Source of the DNA: Phytophthora quininea
Lineage: Eukaryota; Oomycota; Peronosporomycetes; Peronosporales; Peronosporaceae
DNA length: 64,000 nucleotides
NCBI GenBank assembly: GCA_011947345.1
Contig: JAAVTG010000275.1
Coordinates: 1 to 64,000 of the forward strand
Reading direction: 5' to 3'
A model generated the notes under the pieces. It had not been told where the DNA came from, made no database searches, and saw only the letters and a list, made by a program, of their open reading frames with translations. Position 1 is the first letter of the stretch, and every line of letters begins with the position of its first letter. The position numbers were made by a program, and so were the translations under genes. Below are positions 33,710 through 44,800 of the stretch, piece after piece.

Positions 33710-34161
33710 GTGGCAAACGTGTCGAGAGAGCTCCAGCTGCGGGCATTTACTCTACTAGCAGCTGGGGGCGCGGCTGCGAGTTTCTATTGGCTGGCGAAAA
33801 AGGATGGAGGCGTCAAGCAGAGCAAGATGGTCTCCCCGAAAAGAGTAGCGAAGCAGCGTCAACCGAGACAAGAAGACAACGTCGTCGAGCAATACCTCGC
33901 CGCAAATCGTGCGTACGGGCATTATCGGCAGGGGTTTCTCCTGGTGTTTGTGGCCGTAGTCGACGCTTCACCGCATCGAGCGATACCGACATGCCTCAGT
34001 TTAGCGACCCTAGCCTCGTGACGTTGGCATGTCCCAGACCCGTGGAAAACCCGACGTATACAAAAGCCAAGTCAATTTCGAAGATGGGTTCACCTTGGCC
34101 CCACAACGCAACACGAGCAGAAAGGCGTCGAGGTTTCCGCCTCATGGAGTTCAAACCGTGA
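33710..34161 (+). CDS. Possible small single-pass membrane protein
   Basis: Tentative. An open stretch from 33,710 reads VSRELQLRAFTLLAAGGAAA then SFYWLAKKDGG. That is a plausible membrane span followed by a basic region (SPKRVAKQRQPRQ). It leaves frame near 33,930, where one restored base (GGCAGGGGTTT) leads to MPQFSDPSLVTLACPRP and PTYTKAKSISKMG, ending RRRGFRLMEFKP at 34,161 (about 150 aa). No ATG opens the first part (GTG only), so the 5' end may lie in another exon or be missing. It lies upstream of actin 2 on the same strand. No function can be assigned. Confidence 0.3.
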
Positions 34162-34578
34162 AAATGGATGCATCCAAGGAAAGCGCGCGCTGCTCGACCG
34201 CGCTGCTTCGTAATTGGATTTGACGCCTCCACCGCCGAGAACGGACTGCAGCTCCATTTGCCCTCGCAGCGCGCCATAAACGCTGCTGCACGACGCTGCT
34301 GACCATAATCGCAGGACTTTCCATCCCCCATCTTATTCGAGGTTTTGGCCTCGTTTGACCGTCTCGGGTTGACGAAAAAGTGAAACCACTTGGTTTCACT
34401 ATAGCTCGCTGTATTGGCGGGGCGCGCGACATCGTCGTCTACTCTACTGGTTTGTATGCGGCAGGAGGGATGACCCGGCAAATCCAATCTTCCACGCTGC
34501 TCGCCTCCCTCTCCACGTGGCTCATTTCCCTTTTGGTCCTGTGGGCGACAGATCCAAGACTAAGAAGCTCCTTTCAAG
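34162..34578 (+). promoter_or_regulatory. Actin 2 promoter region
   Basis: 417 bp upstream of actin 2, with no coding sequence supported. It contains the core element at 34,520-34,535 (separate entry) and is pyrimidine-rich close to the start, as expected for a strong housekeeping promoter. Confidence 0.55.
34520..34535 (+). promoter_or_regulatory. Oomycete Inr/FPR-type core promoter
   Basis: GCTCATTTCCCTTTTG matches the oomycete initiator and flanking-promoter consensus (GCTCATTYYNCAWTTT) at nearly all positions. It is 44 bp upstream of the actin 2 ATG, where transcription start sites of oomycete housekeeping genes lie. Confidence 0.75.
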
Positions 34579-35708
34579 ATGGCTGACGAAGACGTTCAAG
34601 CTCTGGTCGTGGACAACGGCTCCGGCATGTGCAAGGCCGGTTTCGCCGGCGATGACGCCCCGCGTGCCGTGTTCCCGTCGATCGTGGGTCGCCCCAAGCA
34701 CCTTGGCATCATGGTGGGCATGGACCAGAAGGACGCGTACGTCGGTGACGAGGCCCAGTCCAAGCGTGGTGTGCTGACCTTGAAGTACCCCATTGAGCAC
34801 GGCATCGTGACCAACTGGGACGACATGGAGAAGATCTGGCACCACACCTTTACAACGAGCTGCGTGTGGCCCCCGAGGAGCACCCGGTGCTGCTGACCGA
34901 GGCCCCACTCAACCCCAAGGCCAACCGTGAGCGCATGACGCAGATCATGTTCGAGACGTTCAACGTGCCGGCCATGTACGTCAACATCCAGGCCGTGCTG
35001 TCCCTGTACGCCTCTGGCCGTACCACGGGCTGCGTGCTCGACTCAGGCGACGGTGTCTCGCACACGGTGCCCATCTACGAGGGTTACGCCCTGCCGCACG
35101 CCATCGTGCGTCTGGACCTGGCTGGCCGCGACCTGACGGACTACATGATGAAGATCCTGACGGAGCGTGGTTACTCGTTCACCACCACGGCCGAGCGCGA
35201 AATTGTGCGCGACATCAAGGAGAAGCTGACGTACATCGCCCTGGACTTCGACCAGGAGATGAAGACGGCCGCCGAGTCCTCGGGCCTTGAGAAGAGCTAC
35301 GAGCTGCCCGATGGCAACGTCATTGTCATCGGCAACGAGCGCTTCCGTACCCCGGAGGTGCTGTTCCAGCCCTCGCTGATCGGTAAGGAGGCTTCGGGTA
35401 TCCACGACTGCACGTTCCAGACCATCATGAAGTGTGACGTCGATATCCGTAAGGACCTGTACTGCAACATCGTGCTGTCCGGCGGTACCACTATGTACCC
35501 GGGCATTGGCGAGCGTATGACCAAGGAGCTGACGGCTCTGGCCCCGTCCACCATGAAGATCAAGGTGGTGGCCCCGCCCGAGCGCAAGTACTCGGTCTGG
35601 ATCGGTGGCTCCATCCTGTCGTCGCTGTCGACGTTCCAGCAGATGTGGATCTCCAAGGCCGAGTACGACGAGTCTGGCCCGTCGATTGTGCACCGCAAGT
35701 GCTTCTAA
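34579..35708 (+). CDS. Actin 2 (major actin), one-base frameshift
   Basis: Canonical actin. [20 protein letters not shown] opens the protein, and [25 protein letters not shown] and SIVHRKCF are unchanged from other actins. 376 aa with one base restored. The only break is at 34,847-34,852 (CACCTTTACAACG), where the protein must read HTFYNELRV. This is the same position and wording as in actin 1. Codon use is extreme (almost only C or G in third positions), fitting the most expressed actin (actA type). Single exon, with a clear Inr promoter. It lies about 33 kb from actin 1, in the same orientation. Confidence 0.93.
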
Positions 35709-36127
35709 GTTGCTGGGCAGAGGGACAACTGGTCTTAGAATCTGGAGAAACGCGGCTGCGGCGGCTTAGCATCTTGAGGCTTAAGTGCTTCGGTGCAGAG
35801 CTCCGCGCCGCCGCCCCCACGTTTGCTTTCAAGCCTTTTCTTTTCTTAATTTCTAAAATACTAGGATTGACGTTGTGATCTATCCCGACTGTGCCGAGTT
35901 GCTTTTGCTCTGCTGCGTGCTACAGCTCATGTCGTGCCAGGCATTGCCAGCATGCAGGAAATTTGTCGTTGCAGTCTGTGGCAACATGTTCGACTAGAGC
36001 AAGTCTTTTTGGCTCGGTGGCAACGAAACTCTTGCAAAACCCTTGCCAATAGCTTTTGCTTTTGTATGTTGAACTGCAACGTTTTCCGCGATCGGAGACC
36101 TTTGTTTCAGTCTCCAATCTACCAGCG
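35709..36127. other. Actin 2 3' flank and promoter of the coiled-coil gene
   Basis: About 0.42 kb with no gene. AT-rich segments (TTTCTTTTCTTAATTTC at about 35,839) after actin probably include its polyadenylation region. CTTTTGCTTTTG lies about 70 bases before the next start. Confidence 0.4.
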
Positions 36128-36783
36128 ATGGATCCAAGTCAACTAGCAGCAGCACTTTTGGCCGAAAAGCAGGAGCATGAGGCCACGAAGGCTCGTCTGG
36201 AGGAGTCACTGGAAGCCAATCACAAGTTCATGGACACCACTGCCAAGTACGCCAACACGTTTCGCCTCGTGCGGTCGTTGATGATCGAAAAGGGAATTCT
36301 GCCGATGCCCGAGCACAAAAGTATTTGGCTCCGGTCATGCTGCCGAGCGAATCCAGCAACGTCCTCGTCAAGTACGTCGTTGCAGACTCGCTGGAAGCGC
36401 TGGACTGGAAGATCCAAGCGGTGGGCGGACAACTCGTGCCGAACACCAAGCCGATCCTGGCCGAGTCTGAGCAAGAAGCCACGCAGGTGCAAAAGTGCAT
36501 CGCAGCACGCGGTAACGCGCTTCTCAAGCAGCGACGTCGGGAGATGGAGACTTCGGTGCGTTAACACAATGAATCGCTGTTGACTGGGCTGGTGCTAACC
36601 ATGTCGTAGGACGCTTTCACAGCACATGGCTTCTGCCTCCAAGCGACCTCGAACCACGACTTCCTAACACTGTTCCAAGACGCCTTCTCGACCGAAGAAG
36701 ACGTTGAGCTTTTGCTGTCCAGACTGCATAGCGATACCGACGCCCTCGAGAAGTTGAGCATCGAGTACGAGCAGTGGCTGTAG
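36128..36783 (+). CDS. Small coiled-coil protein, two exons
   Basis: 200 aa, family not recognised. Exons 36,128-36,555 and 36,610-36,783, with a 54-nt intron (GTGCGT...GTCGTAG). The N-terminus is a charged helix (LLAEKQEHEATKARLEESLE). The middle reads VLVKYVVADSLEALDWKIQA. Exon 2 reads LTLFQDAFSTEEDVELLLSR. One base is missing at about 36,301-36,304 (CTGCCGATG), which restores KGILPDARAQKYL. It is probably a soluble helical protein. It lies head-to-tail with MATE-1, 173 bp from its start. Confidence 0.65.
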
Positions 36784-36956
36784 GTCTTCAGTGGACTTTG
36801 AACGAGTGAGACTTGCCACCTTGTGCCTATCCTCCACCTCCCTCCCCTCCGCAAGCAAAATCTGGTGGTTGCCTCGGCATTGTTCAACTGCAAGTGTACT
36901 GGTTTAACAACCTGTGCGACCGCTCACCCGCCCTCGGCGACTTTCCTTCCTCTACG

Positions 36957-38535
36957 ATGGCGGACACGGAGCAGACCTCGCTGCTTGCGGACGAGCGGGA
37001 CGTGGACTTGGAGCTGTTCCCAGCCATCGCCCCCGCGGTCCGAGCTTCCCTTGACGAGTCCTTCCTATGCAGCTCAACTGGATGTGGTCAAAGTGCACGA
37101 CTTCGAGTCCGAAAGCGATGCCGCCTCGCTCGTCCAAGAACTGACCCAGGAACAGGATGAAGAACCGGAGCCAGTGGCCAGGGAGGAATTCTGGAAGACC
37201 ATGGCGTTGGCCTACCCAGTGGTGGTGACCTACACGTTGGAATATCTGCCGGGACTGGTCTGTATCATTCTCGTGGGGCACATGGACTCGCCCGACACCA
37301 AGCGGTTCGTGGCTGCTGCCACACTCTCCACCATGTTCACCAACGTGTCGGCTCTCTCAATCGGCTTTGGGTTGACGTCGGCACTGGACACGTTGTGCTC
37401 TCAAGCGTACGGGGCCGGCAAGTTGGACAAGTTGGGCATATACTTGCAGTCTGCCATCATTGTGGTCGGCGCCTGTTTGGTGCCGGTTTTCCTCGTGAAT
37501 TGGCACGCAGAGTTCTTCCTTGTGCTCTTTGGACAGGACCCGGAGGTGGCTAAGCTGGCAGGAGAGTTCTCCAGAGTGACAGTGTTTGGCGTGCCCTTCC
37601 TGTTTGTCTACGAAATGTTCCGCAAGTTGTTACAGGCGCAGAATGTGGTTCAGCCCATGGTGCTGTTCGCCTTAGTCGGTACTTTTGTAAACGTCTTTGG
37701 AGGCTACGCGTTAACGTACTGCACGCCGTTAGGGTTCCATGGCGCTGCATTGTCGAGAACTTTGGGGTATGCAGTTCTACCGCTGTGTTTGATCCCTTAC
37801 TTTATGATGACGGGGAGTCACGGACGCTGGTGGAGTGGCTGGCAATGGAAACATGCGTGGGGGCTTGTCCCGTTGTTCCTACGACTCGGAGTTCCGGGTC
37901 TGGCGATGATCGCGATGGAGTGGTGGGCGTATGAAGTGCTGGCAGTGCTAGCAGGGAACTTACCGGACGGAGTCGTCGCTGTGAGTGCGCATGCTGTGCT
38001 CATGAACGTGGCGTCGTCCATCTACACAGTCTTCATGGGGATCTCCATCTCGAGCAACATCCGCGTGGGGAATTGTTTGGGAGCTAACCACCCCAAGAAA
38101 GCGCGAGTCATCAGCCGCACCACACTCACGACAGTGTTTGTGCTTTCCTGCTTCTTCGCTGCGCTGGTGTACGTCCTGCGGCACCAGATCCCGCGAATTG
38201 TGATCAACGACCCGGTCGCCATCCAACGAGCGTCGGACGCCCTACTGGTGATGGTGCCGTACGAGATCATCGACTCGCTGAATTGTGTGATTCAGGGCAT
38301 TTACAAGGGAGCTGGATGGCAAGAAGTCGCTGCCAAGACCAACGTGCTGGCCTTCTACATCATCGGCATTCCGCTAGGATTCGTGCTCGCTTTCCGTTGC
38401 AACTTTGGGATTGAAGGACTCTGGATCGGCTTCGGAATGGGCATCACGACTGCATTTACTGTCTGCAGTACGAACCTGTATCACTCAAGCTGGGAGCAAA
38501 TGGCTCTCGAAGCACGAGCACGACTAGCTCATTGA
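36957..38535 (+). CDS. MATE-family efflux transporter 1
   Basis: Multidrug and toxic compound extrusion (MATE/DinF) antiporter, 12 membrane helices, exporting organic cations or metabolites in exchange for Na+ or H+ at the plasma or vacuolar membrane. 525 aa, single exon. The acidic N-terminus MADTEQTSLLADERDVDLEL precedes the first helix. Conserved MATE motifs: GFGLTSALDTLCSQAYGAG (about 138-156), FRKLLQAQNVVQPM, GAALSRTLGYAVLPL, SISSNIRVGNCLGANHPKKA and EIIDSLNCVIQGIYKGAGWQ. The frame breaks at 37,060-37,068 (GAGTCCTTCCTATGC): one base too many or two too few, unlike the other sites. The next gene is a paralogue in convergent orientation. Confidence 0.9.
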
Positions 38536-38647
38536 GGAAGCTCCAGCATTTCCTAGGAAGGACGATAAGCCTCAAGAGGACGAGCAAAATACAGCAACTT
38601 GTTGGACGATTTCGAACAGTGTTGTCTACGCTCATATCTCCGATACT

Positions 38648-40265
38648 TCATTCCTCAGTGCGCTTCTGAGCATCGTCCGCGAGTTCCTCCCACGTCCAGC
38701 GCTTGAACAGAAGATATGACAACACCGTCACTGACACGAAAACGCCAAACCCAAAGCCGAGCCACAGTCCTTCGACATTGAGCGCTAAGCCGAAGGCCAA
38801 CCACGCAGAGGCAGGAGTGCCGAAGACGTAATACGCCACTGCGTTGATGATCGCGCCAACCTTTTGCTTGCCGGCACCGCGGAAAATGCCTTGGAGGACG
38901 GTGTTCTGCCCGTTAAATATCTCCAATGGGGCCCAGGCAGCCAACGCGTGAGCAGCCCGAGCGATGCTCTCAGGGTCATTGAGAAGCAGCTTCGGCAGAC
39001 TCCAGCGCATCGTATATAGCCCAACAATGCACACCAACGAAATGACCAGCGTAAGTGATAACGACACGGTGGTCACGACCTTGGTCTGCTTTGGAGCATT
39101 GGCACCGAGGCAATGGCCCACGCGGATGTTCACGGCCACTGCCAAGCCCGAGAACACCACGTAGATGATGCTGTTGATGTTAACCAGCACCGAGTGGGCA
39201 CTCATGGCGACGATACCATCAGGTAGCACCCCAGCCGTGAGCGTAAGCAGCTCGTACGCAGTCCACTCGAGACACATCATGACCATCCCTGGTAATCCAA
39301 GTCGCAGGAACAGCCACACGTGTGCAAGCGCTTCCTTGACGTCCCAACCTCGCCACCACTGCGATAAATGGTGCGGATGGTAGGCAAAGTACGGGGCGAG
39401 CAGCAGAGCCATCCCAATATTGCCCAGAGACCTCGATAAGGCGATTCCTTCGAAGCCCATGGGCGTGTAGTACGCCAGCCAGTAGCCCGACACGATGTTG
39501 AGGACGTTTCCAAAGGTGGCGATGCTGATGAGCGGCTTCATGATGTTCTGCGCCTGCAGCACCTTCCGCACAAGCTCGTACAGGATGATGAACGGCATCC
39601 CCAGTAGCATCCAGCGAGAGAAGCTCTGCGCCAGTCGGGATACCTCCTCGTCTTGCCCCAGGGACACCATGACCCACTGCGTGTACCAGTTGAGCAGGAA
39701 AATCGGCAAGAAGCAGGCCGACAGCACGATCACACCAGCCTGGAAGTGCATGCCAATCTTCTCGTACCGTCGAGCTCCGTAGGCTTGCGAGCACAAAGTG
39801 TCCAGCGCCGACGACAGCCCAAAGCACACGGAATAGTTGGTCAAGTTCATCAGCTACACCAACAGCACAGCGTTAGCCTTTGTCAGCCGCTATTAAGGTG
39901 ATCACGGCGTTGACCATTACCATTGTCGAAAGGGTAGCAGCGTCCACATACTGCTGCGTCTTGGGCGAGTCCATGTGACCAGCCAGCACAATGCACGTCA
40001 TGCCTGGCAAAACTCGAGCGCCGTCGTGCCCACCTACAAAGCAGTTCAATACATGAGACGTTGTTCATTTAACCTCTGACTCTCTTCCTCTACGGACGAC
40101 GGGATAGACCAGCTCCAGCAGCGTCTGCAGCTCCTCCGTCGCCACCGGTTCCGGTTCGTCCGCACTCTCATGGAAGCTGGCGATCGTCACGAGCGTCTGC
40201 TGCTTGCCTTGCAGCAGCGGACGAGACTCCGCCGTAGGGGACTCGAAGGTCATCGACGCCACCAT
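38648..40265 (-). CDS. MATE-family efflux transporter 2
   Basis: Paralogue of MATE-1, about 495 aa. Three exons: 40,265 to about 40,098, 40,033-39,921 and 39,853-38,648, with introns of about 64 and 67 nt. GFGLSSALDTLCSQAYGA-type motif (CFGLSSALDTLCSQAYGARR), VRKVLQAQNIMKPL, AVNIRVGHCLGANAPKQTK and EIFNGQNTVLQGIFRGAGKQ are conserved. In exon 2 (40,009-40,012) a base is missing in GAGTTTTGCC. One C gives TTALEFLPG, matching TYTLEYLPG in MATE-1. The first donor could be GTCCGT (alignment with MATE-1) or GTAGAG four bases later. Its stop is 112 bp from that of MATE-1, so the pair is convergent. MATE-1 lacks both introns. Confidence 0.88.
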
Positions 40266-41856
40266 TGCTACAAATCCCCGGACTCGGTTTTCGATGTGGA
40301 ATTATGATGTGAGCCGCATGCCTCCAGTGGTGGCTCTGTACCATTGCCCAGGTGTGACGCAGTGTTCGTTGGCGGCATTTGGATTTTGTTGTCTCGGTGG
40401 GATGAGTCACATGTTCGTGATCTCGGATGACGACCGCATATTACAGGATCCACGCGCTTCAACACGGGACGCAGCTTGAGAACAGGAAGTTCGCCCTGCC
40501 CCATCGATCGTTTTCTTTTCCCATTTGTGCCTCTTCCGGATGGTGAAGCGGGAAGGTCGAAAGTGGGGGTCCGGATAATCTCCCATACTCGAGGCCCCCG
40601 TTTGCTACGGGGAGGTTCCCCCGACTGCTTGGGGGCGTTCTTTGCCCGCGGGTGCCTGAGTGGGAAACGGGGCTTCATTCGAACGTAGTTTAATTTCAAA
40701 TGCGTAATTTTATTTTAGCAAAGCTCTACAACTCAGAGAACAAGTTCACGACAGCTATTGTCCGCAAGCGAACTGATCCGCCCCAGACCTTGCAGTGCAA
40801 GTTGTACGGCTCTCCTGTGCTTTGTATTGTACGCAACCATGTTCACCGTGTTCGAGGTCCGTAATCCTCAAACAATTATTATACAATCAGACGTTCGGAT
40901 TATCCAAAGTATTGTAGTATCATTCAGTAATACAATACAGCAAAATATTATTAGTAATACGAGTATATCTGTCTAAAGTATTCGCATTAATATCATTTAT
41001 ATATAAGTAAAACTTCGTATTACATTACTACTCTCATAATACTTTGCAAGTCTAAACGATGAGGCCGAGAAGGGAGGTGATCTACGTGCTCAGGGCCTCG
41101 CGCAATGCAAATTCCTACAGTAGTGGTTGGGGCATTCAAAGGTGACCAATTACTCATGGAATGGGAATAGACAACGAAAACGCGTCTCTTTTGGACCCTC
41201 CCCACTACTAGTTGAGTTGTGCAAAGCAAAATCTCAACCAGGAATTAGAACAACAAACCAAGCAATCGGACGTCACTTCGACGACAGGCAAGTATGGGGT
41301 AATAAGTTACCGGTATTTTGTAAATTTGTTTGTGAATTTTATCAATCAAATTAGCTATTTTTTTAAATGATGGCAAGGACTCCTGAATACGCTCTTGCAC
41401 TACAACCCCTGACAAGTCTTTGTTGCTAACATTATGGGCTCTATGGTCTTGATCCACGCTTTTGTATTCCTGTGATTGACTGCTGGCGCTCCCGTGTGTG
41501 TTTGTTTTTGTCTAGTAGATGGCTGCGGGGTTTTGGTGCCTTAGACCACTGAAGTGTTAATAAAAGTATATTAATACTAATACAGACCTATCACATTTTC
41601 AGAAGTATCTCGATATTTTACTACCAGTATTAGTACTCGTATCAATAATTCTAATACTCCATTATTGCCGAACCTCTGTATACAATGCACACTTGATTGA
41701 CACGATGATATCAAGCTAGAAGGGTTTCCGCGTTGACAGTGTGATAGTGCATCGTAACTTTCAGAAGCACCGGCGCCTCCATTCTGAGCTCCAGGAATTC
41801 ATTCACCAATTCGCGTCACCGGGCTCACATCAAACTCCAAGTCGACCGAAGCAACG
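40266..41856. other. Large AT-rich intergenic region before the P5-type ATPase
   Basis: About 1.6 kb with no supported gene. 40,592-40,635 contains two adjacent GC hairpins (CCCCCG...CGGGG and CCCCCG...GGGGG). 40,855-41,690 is AT-rich with many AGTATT/AATACT motifs on both strands. Its two edges carry weakly inverted sequence (GAGGTCCG at about 40,854 and CGAACCTC at about 41,670), as in a decayed MITE-like element (unproven). Confidence 0.4.
41798..41813 (+). promoter_or_regulatory. Inr-like core promoter of the ATPase gene
   Basis: TTCATTCACCAATTCG matches most of the oomycete Inr/FPR consensus (TCATTYYNCAWTTT) with two mismatches. It lies about 44 bp before the ATG at 41,857, the same spacing as in actin 2. 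Confidence 0.5.
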
Positions 41857-44800
41857 ATGCCCCGCTGGAGTTCGGTGCTGCTGCCGACCGCAACGGCACT
41901 CGCCACGCTTGCCCTTGAGCAGGTGCGAGCCGCCAGTGCCGACCAAATGGACTTCGCCGCCTGCCCCATCCGACACCGCCCCGAGTACTTCTGCTGCGAG
42001 TACTCGGAGACCACCAAGGTGCTCTACACCAAGTACAACCGACCGACGGGGGCGACTACGAGTCCTTCTACGTGGACGGCTGGAACAAGCAGCGCCAGGT
42101 CAACTTCCCGTACGTCATGTACCACCCGCAGACGCCCAAATTCTACTACGACAAGCCCAGCACAGTGTGTCGGGTGCACGCCGTGGCCAACACCCAGACC
42201 GGCGAGCTGACGGAGGAGCTGCAGTGCGGCGACACCAACTCGTCACTTGTGGCGGACTCGCAGGACAGTACTTCCTTCTGGACGTACCCAGCCAACGTTC
42301 GCAACAACAATGCCACGGTCCCAATCGGTGCCAACTGCTACAGCCTCATGCTGCGTGACGGCTCGGTCGACACTGATCTCAAGACTGCGTGCACGTCCAC
42401 CTCCACTTCTACGACGCCGAGATTTACCACCTATACGGAAACTCCACTGGTGGTCATCTATCTGCTGTATCTGTCGTTCTTCATCGTTCTGGGAGCCTGG
42501 ACAGCGTACAAGCACTTCCTGCAGACGACTAACCAGTTCGTCAGAGAGATGGGCAAGCGGTTGTTGCCGACACCGACGCCGCTGACCCCGTCCAAGGCCG
42601 TCGCGAACAGCACCACTGACCGCCACACGAGCGTTCGTGCATCAAACACCCATCTGCAAAACGAGGCTCGTCTAGACATCCTCCAGACGGGCTTCTCGAC
42701 CTCATTCATCGGGTCGTTCGTGTTCGTCTGTGTGGTGGTCGCGACCGTGGCGCTCAATGCGCTTCTGGTCATCATCATCGCCGACTACTACGGCAACTTC
42801 AATCCGCCACTGTTTGACGCATCCGAGGACAACGCCGTGGTGTTCATCGTGGTGTGGGCCATCACGTCCGTCTGGTTCGTCGTCATTGTGACGACGCAGG
42901 ATCGAATGCTCAACTTCTTCCGTCTTCGTGTGCCGCTGGACAAATGCGACTACGTCTACATGCTCAAGCGCGACGACGCGGAAGTGCTGCTGGCCGATCG
43001 CTCGGGTATCTCGGACTTTGTGGCCAAGATCGAGAGTTACTTTGCTCCGAAGGGAAAGCTGAACGGCTACCGGACGACGGTCCCTGTGGTCAACATCGAT
43101 GGTTTGCGGACGGTGGAATTCCAGCACGTGCGCTACGTGTACGAGGATTCCGAGCGTCGTTTTGTGCCTGGTGCGGTTGCAATGGGGAACACCCACGATG
43201 ACATGCTGAGCGAGGCTGACGGGCTGTCGGATTTCGAGGTAAAACATCGCCTTGACACGGTCGGCCCCAACTCCGTCGACGTTGAGATGCCGTCGCTGCT
43301 GGTTTCCGTGGCGCATGAGTTTTCACTCTGTTCTACATCTACCAGGTCATGTGCTACTACGTCTGGTACTACTTCACGTACTGGAACATGGGCATCGTCA
43401 TGACAGTCGTGATTCTCGGTGCTGCCGTCGTGAACATCTACACGCAGCGCCAGATTCAGTCGTCCATTGTCAAGATGACTCGCTATCGCACAGAGATGAC
43501 GGTGTTCCGCAACGGTGAATGGCGCGTGGTGTCTTCTCCCGACGTTGCCCCGGGCGACCTCGTGAAGGTGTCCGAGAACTGGGTGGTGCCATGCGATATG
43601 GCCATCATCAAGGGCACGACGGTGTGCGACGAATCGATGCTGACGGGCGAGTCGATGCCGGTGCAGAAGTTCCCGATCCCGGAGCGCAGCAACGAGATGT
43701 ACGACCCTGAGAAGAGCAGCAAGAAGCACACGCTTTTCTCCGGTACTCGTGTGTTGTCTTCGGGTCGCAGCGAGGAAATCCTTGCGGTTGTGCAGACTAC
43801 GGGTGCTCATACGACTAAGGGCCAACTTATCCAGTCCATCTTGTTCCCGGTCCCGATGCGCTTCAAGTACAACGAGCACCTGAAGGTTTTGCTCGCGGGT
43901 TTGTTAATCTACGCCATCATCGCCTCTATTCTCGCGATCAACTTCCTCCTCGGCAACGGCAAGCTGAGCAACAAATTCGTAGCCTTCTGCTACACCATTC
44001 TCCTTCTTTCGTCGGTCATCAGTCCACTTCTGCCGGTGGTGGTCACGGTGGGCCAAGTGAACGCCTCGCGGCGACTCGAAAAGCAAGGCATATTCTCTCT
44101 CAACGTCCAGCGGATCACACTATGCGGCAAAGCTCGCATCTTTTGCTTCGACAAGACGGGCACGCTCACTAAGCAGGGCCTCGACTTCCTCGGTGTTCAA
44201 CCTGTGAAAAGCAACTTGTTCGACCCCATCGCCAAGGACATCCAGGGAGCTCCCCGTCCGAGGAAATGCAGTTCGCATTGGCCACTTGCCACGCCGTCGG
44301 TTCACTCGATTATCGCTTGGTCGGAAATGAAGTTGAAGTGCGCATGTTCACGGCCACGGGCTGGGAACTGGTCGAGAAGGAGGGTGAAGTGCCGTACGTC
44401 AAGTCGAAGGTGGACCCTGGTCTCGAGCTGGAATTTGTCAAGCGCTACGACTTCGACCACCACCGCATGTCGATGAGCGTGGTGGTGCGCAACCGCAAGA
44501 ACGGCACGTACTACATCTTCTGCAAGGGTTCGTACGAGCGCATGCAGCAGTTGAGCATCCCCGGCAGCGTCCCCGCGGACTACAAGACGGTGGCTGATCG
44601 TCTCGCGAAGGACGGCTGCTATGTGCTGGGCATGTCGTACCGCGAGTTACCCAACGACTGGACCCGCGAGCAGGTCGAGAAGTTCGCTGCCAACCGCGAG
44701 GCTGTCGATGATGATCTGTCGCTGCTGGGTCTGATCCTCTTCCGAAATGAACTGAAGGACGACACGGCTGATGCCATCGCGAAACTCAAAGCAGGAGATA

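Noticed and set aside
33361..34161. 266-codon open stretch upstream of actin 2
   Set aside because: Only its last 60 codons look protein-like; the first part has GC-driven composition and no motif, so only the 33,710-34,161 alternative is listed, tentatively.
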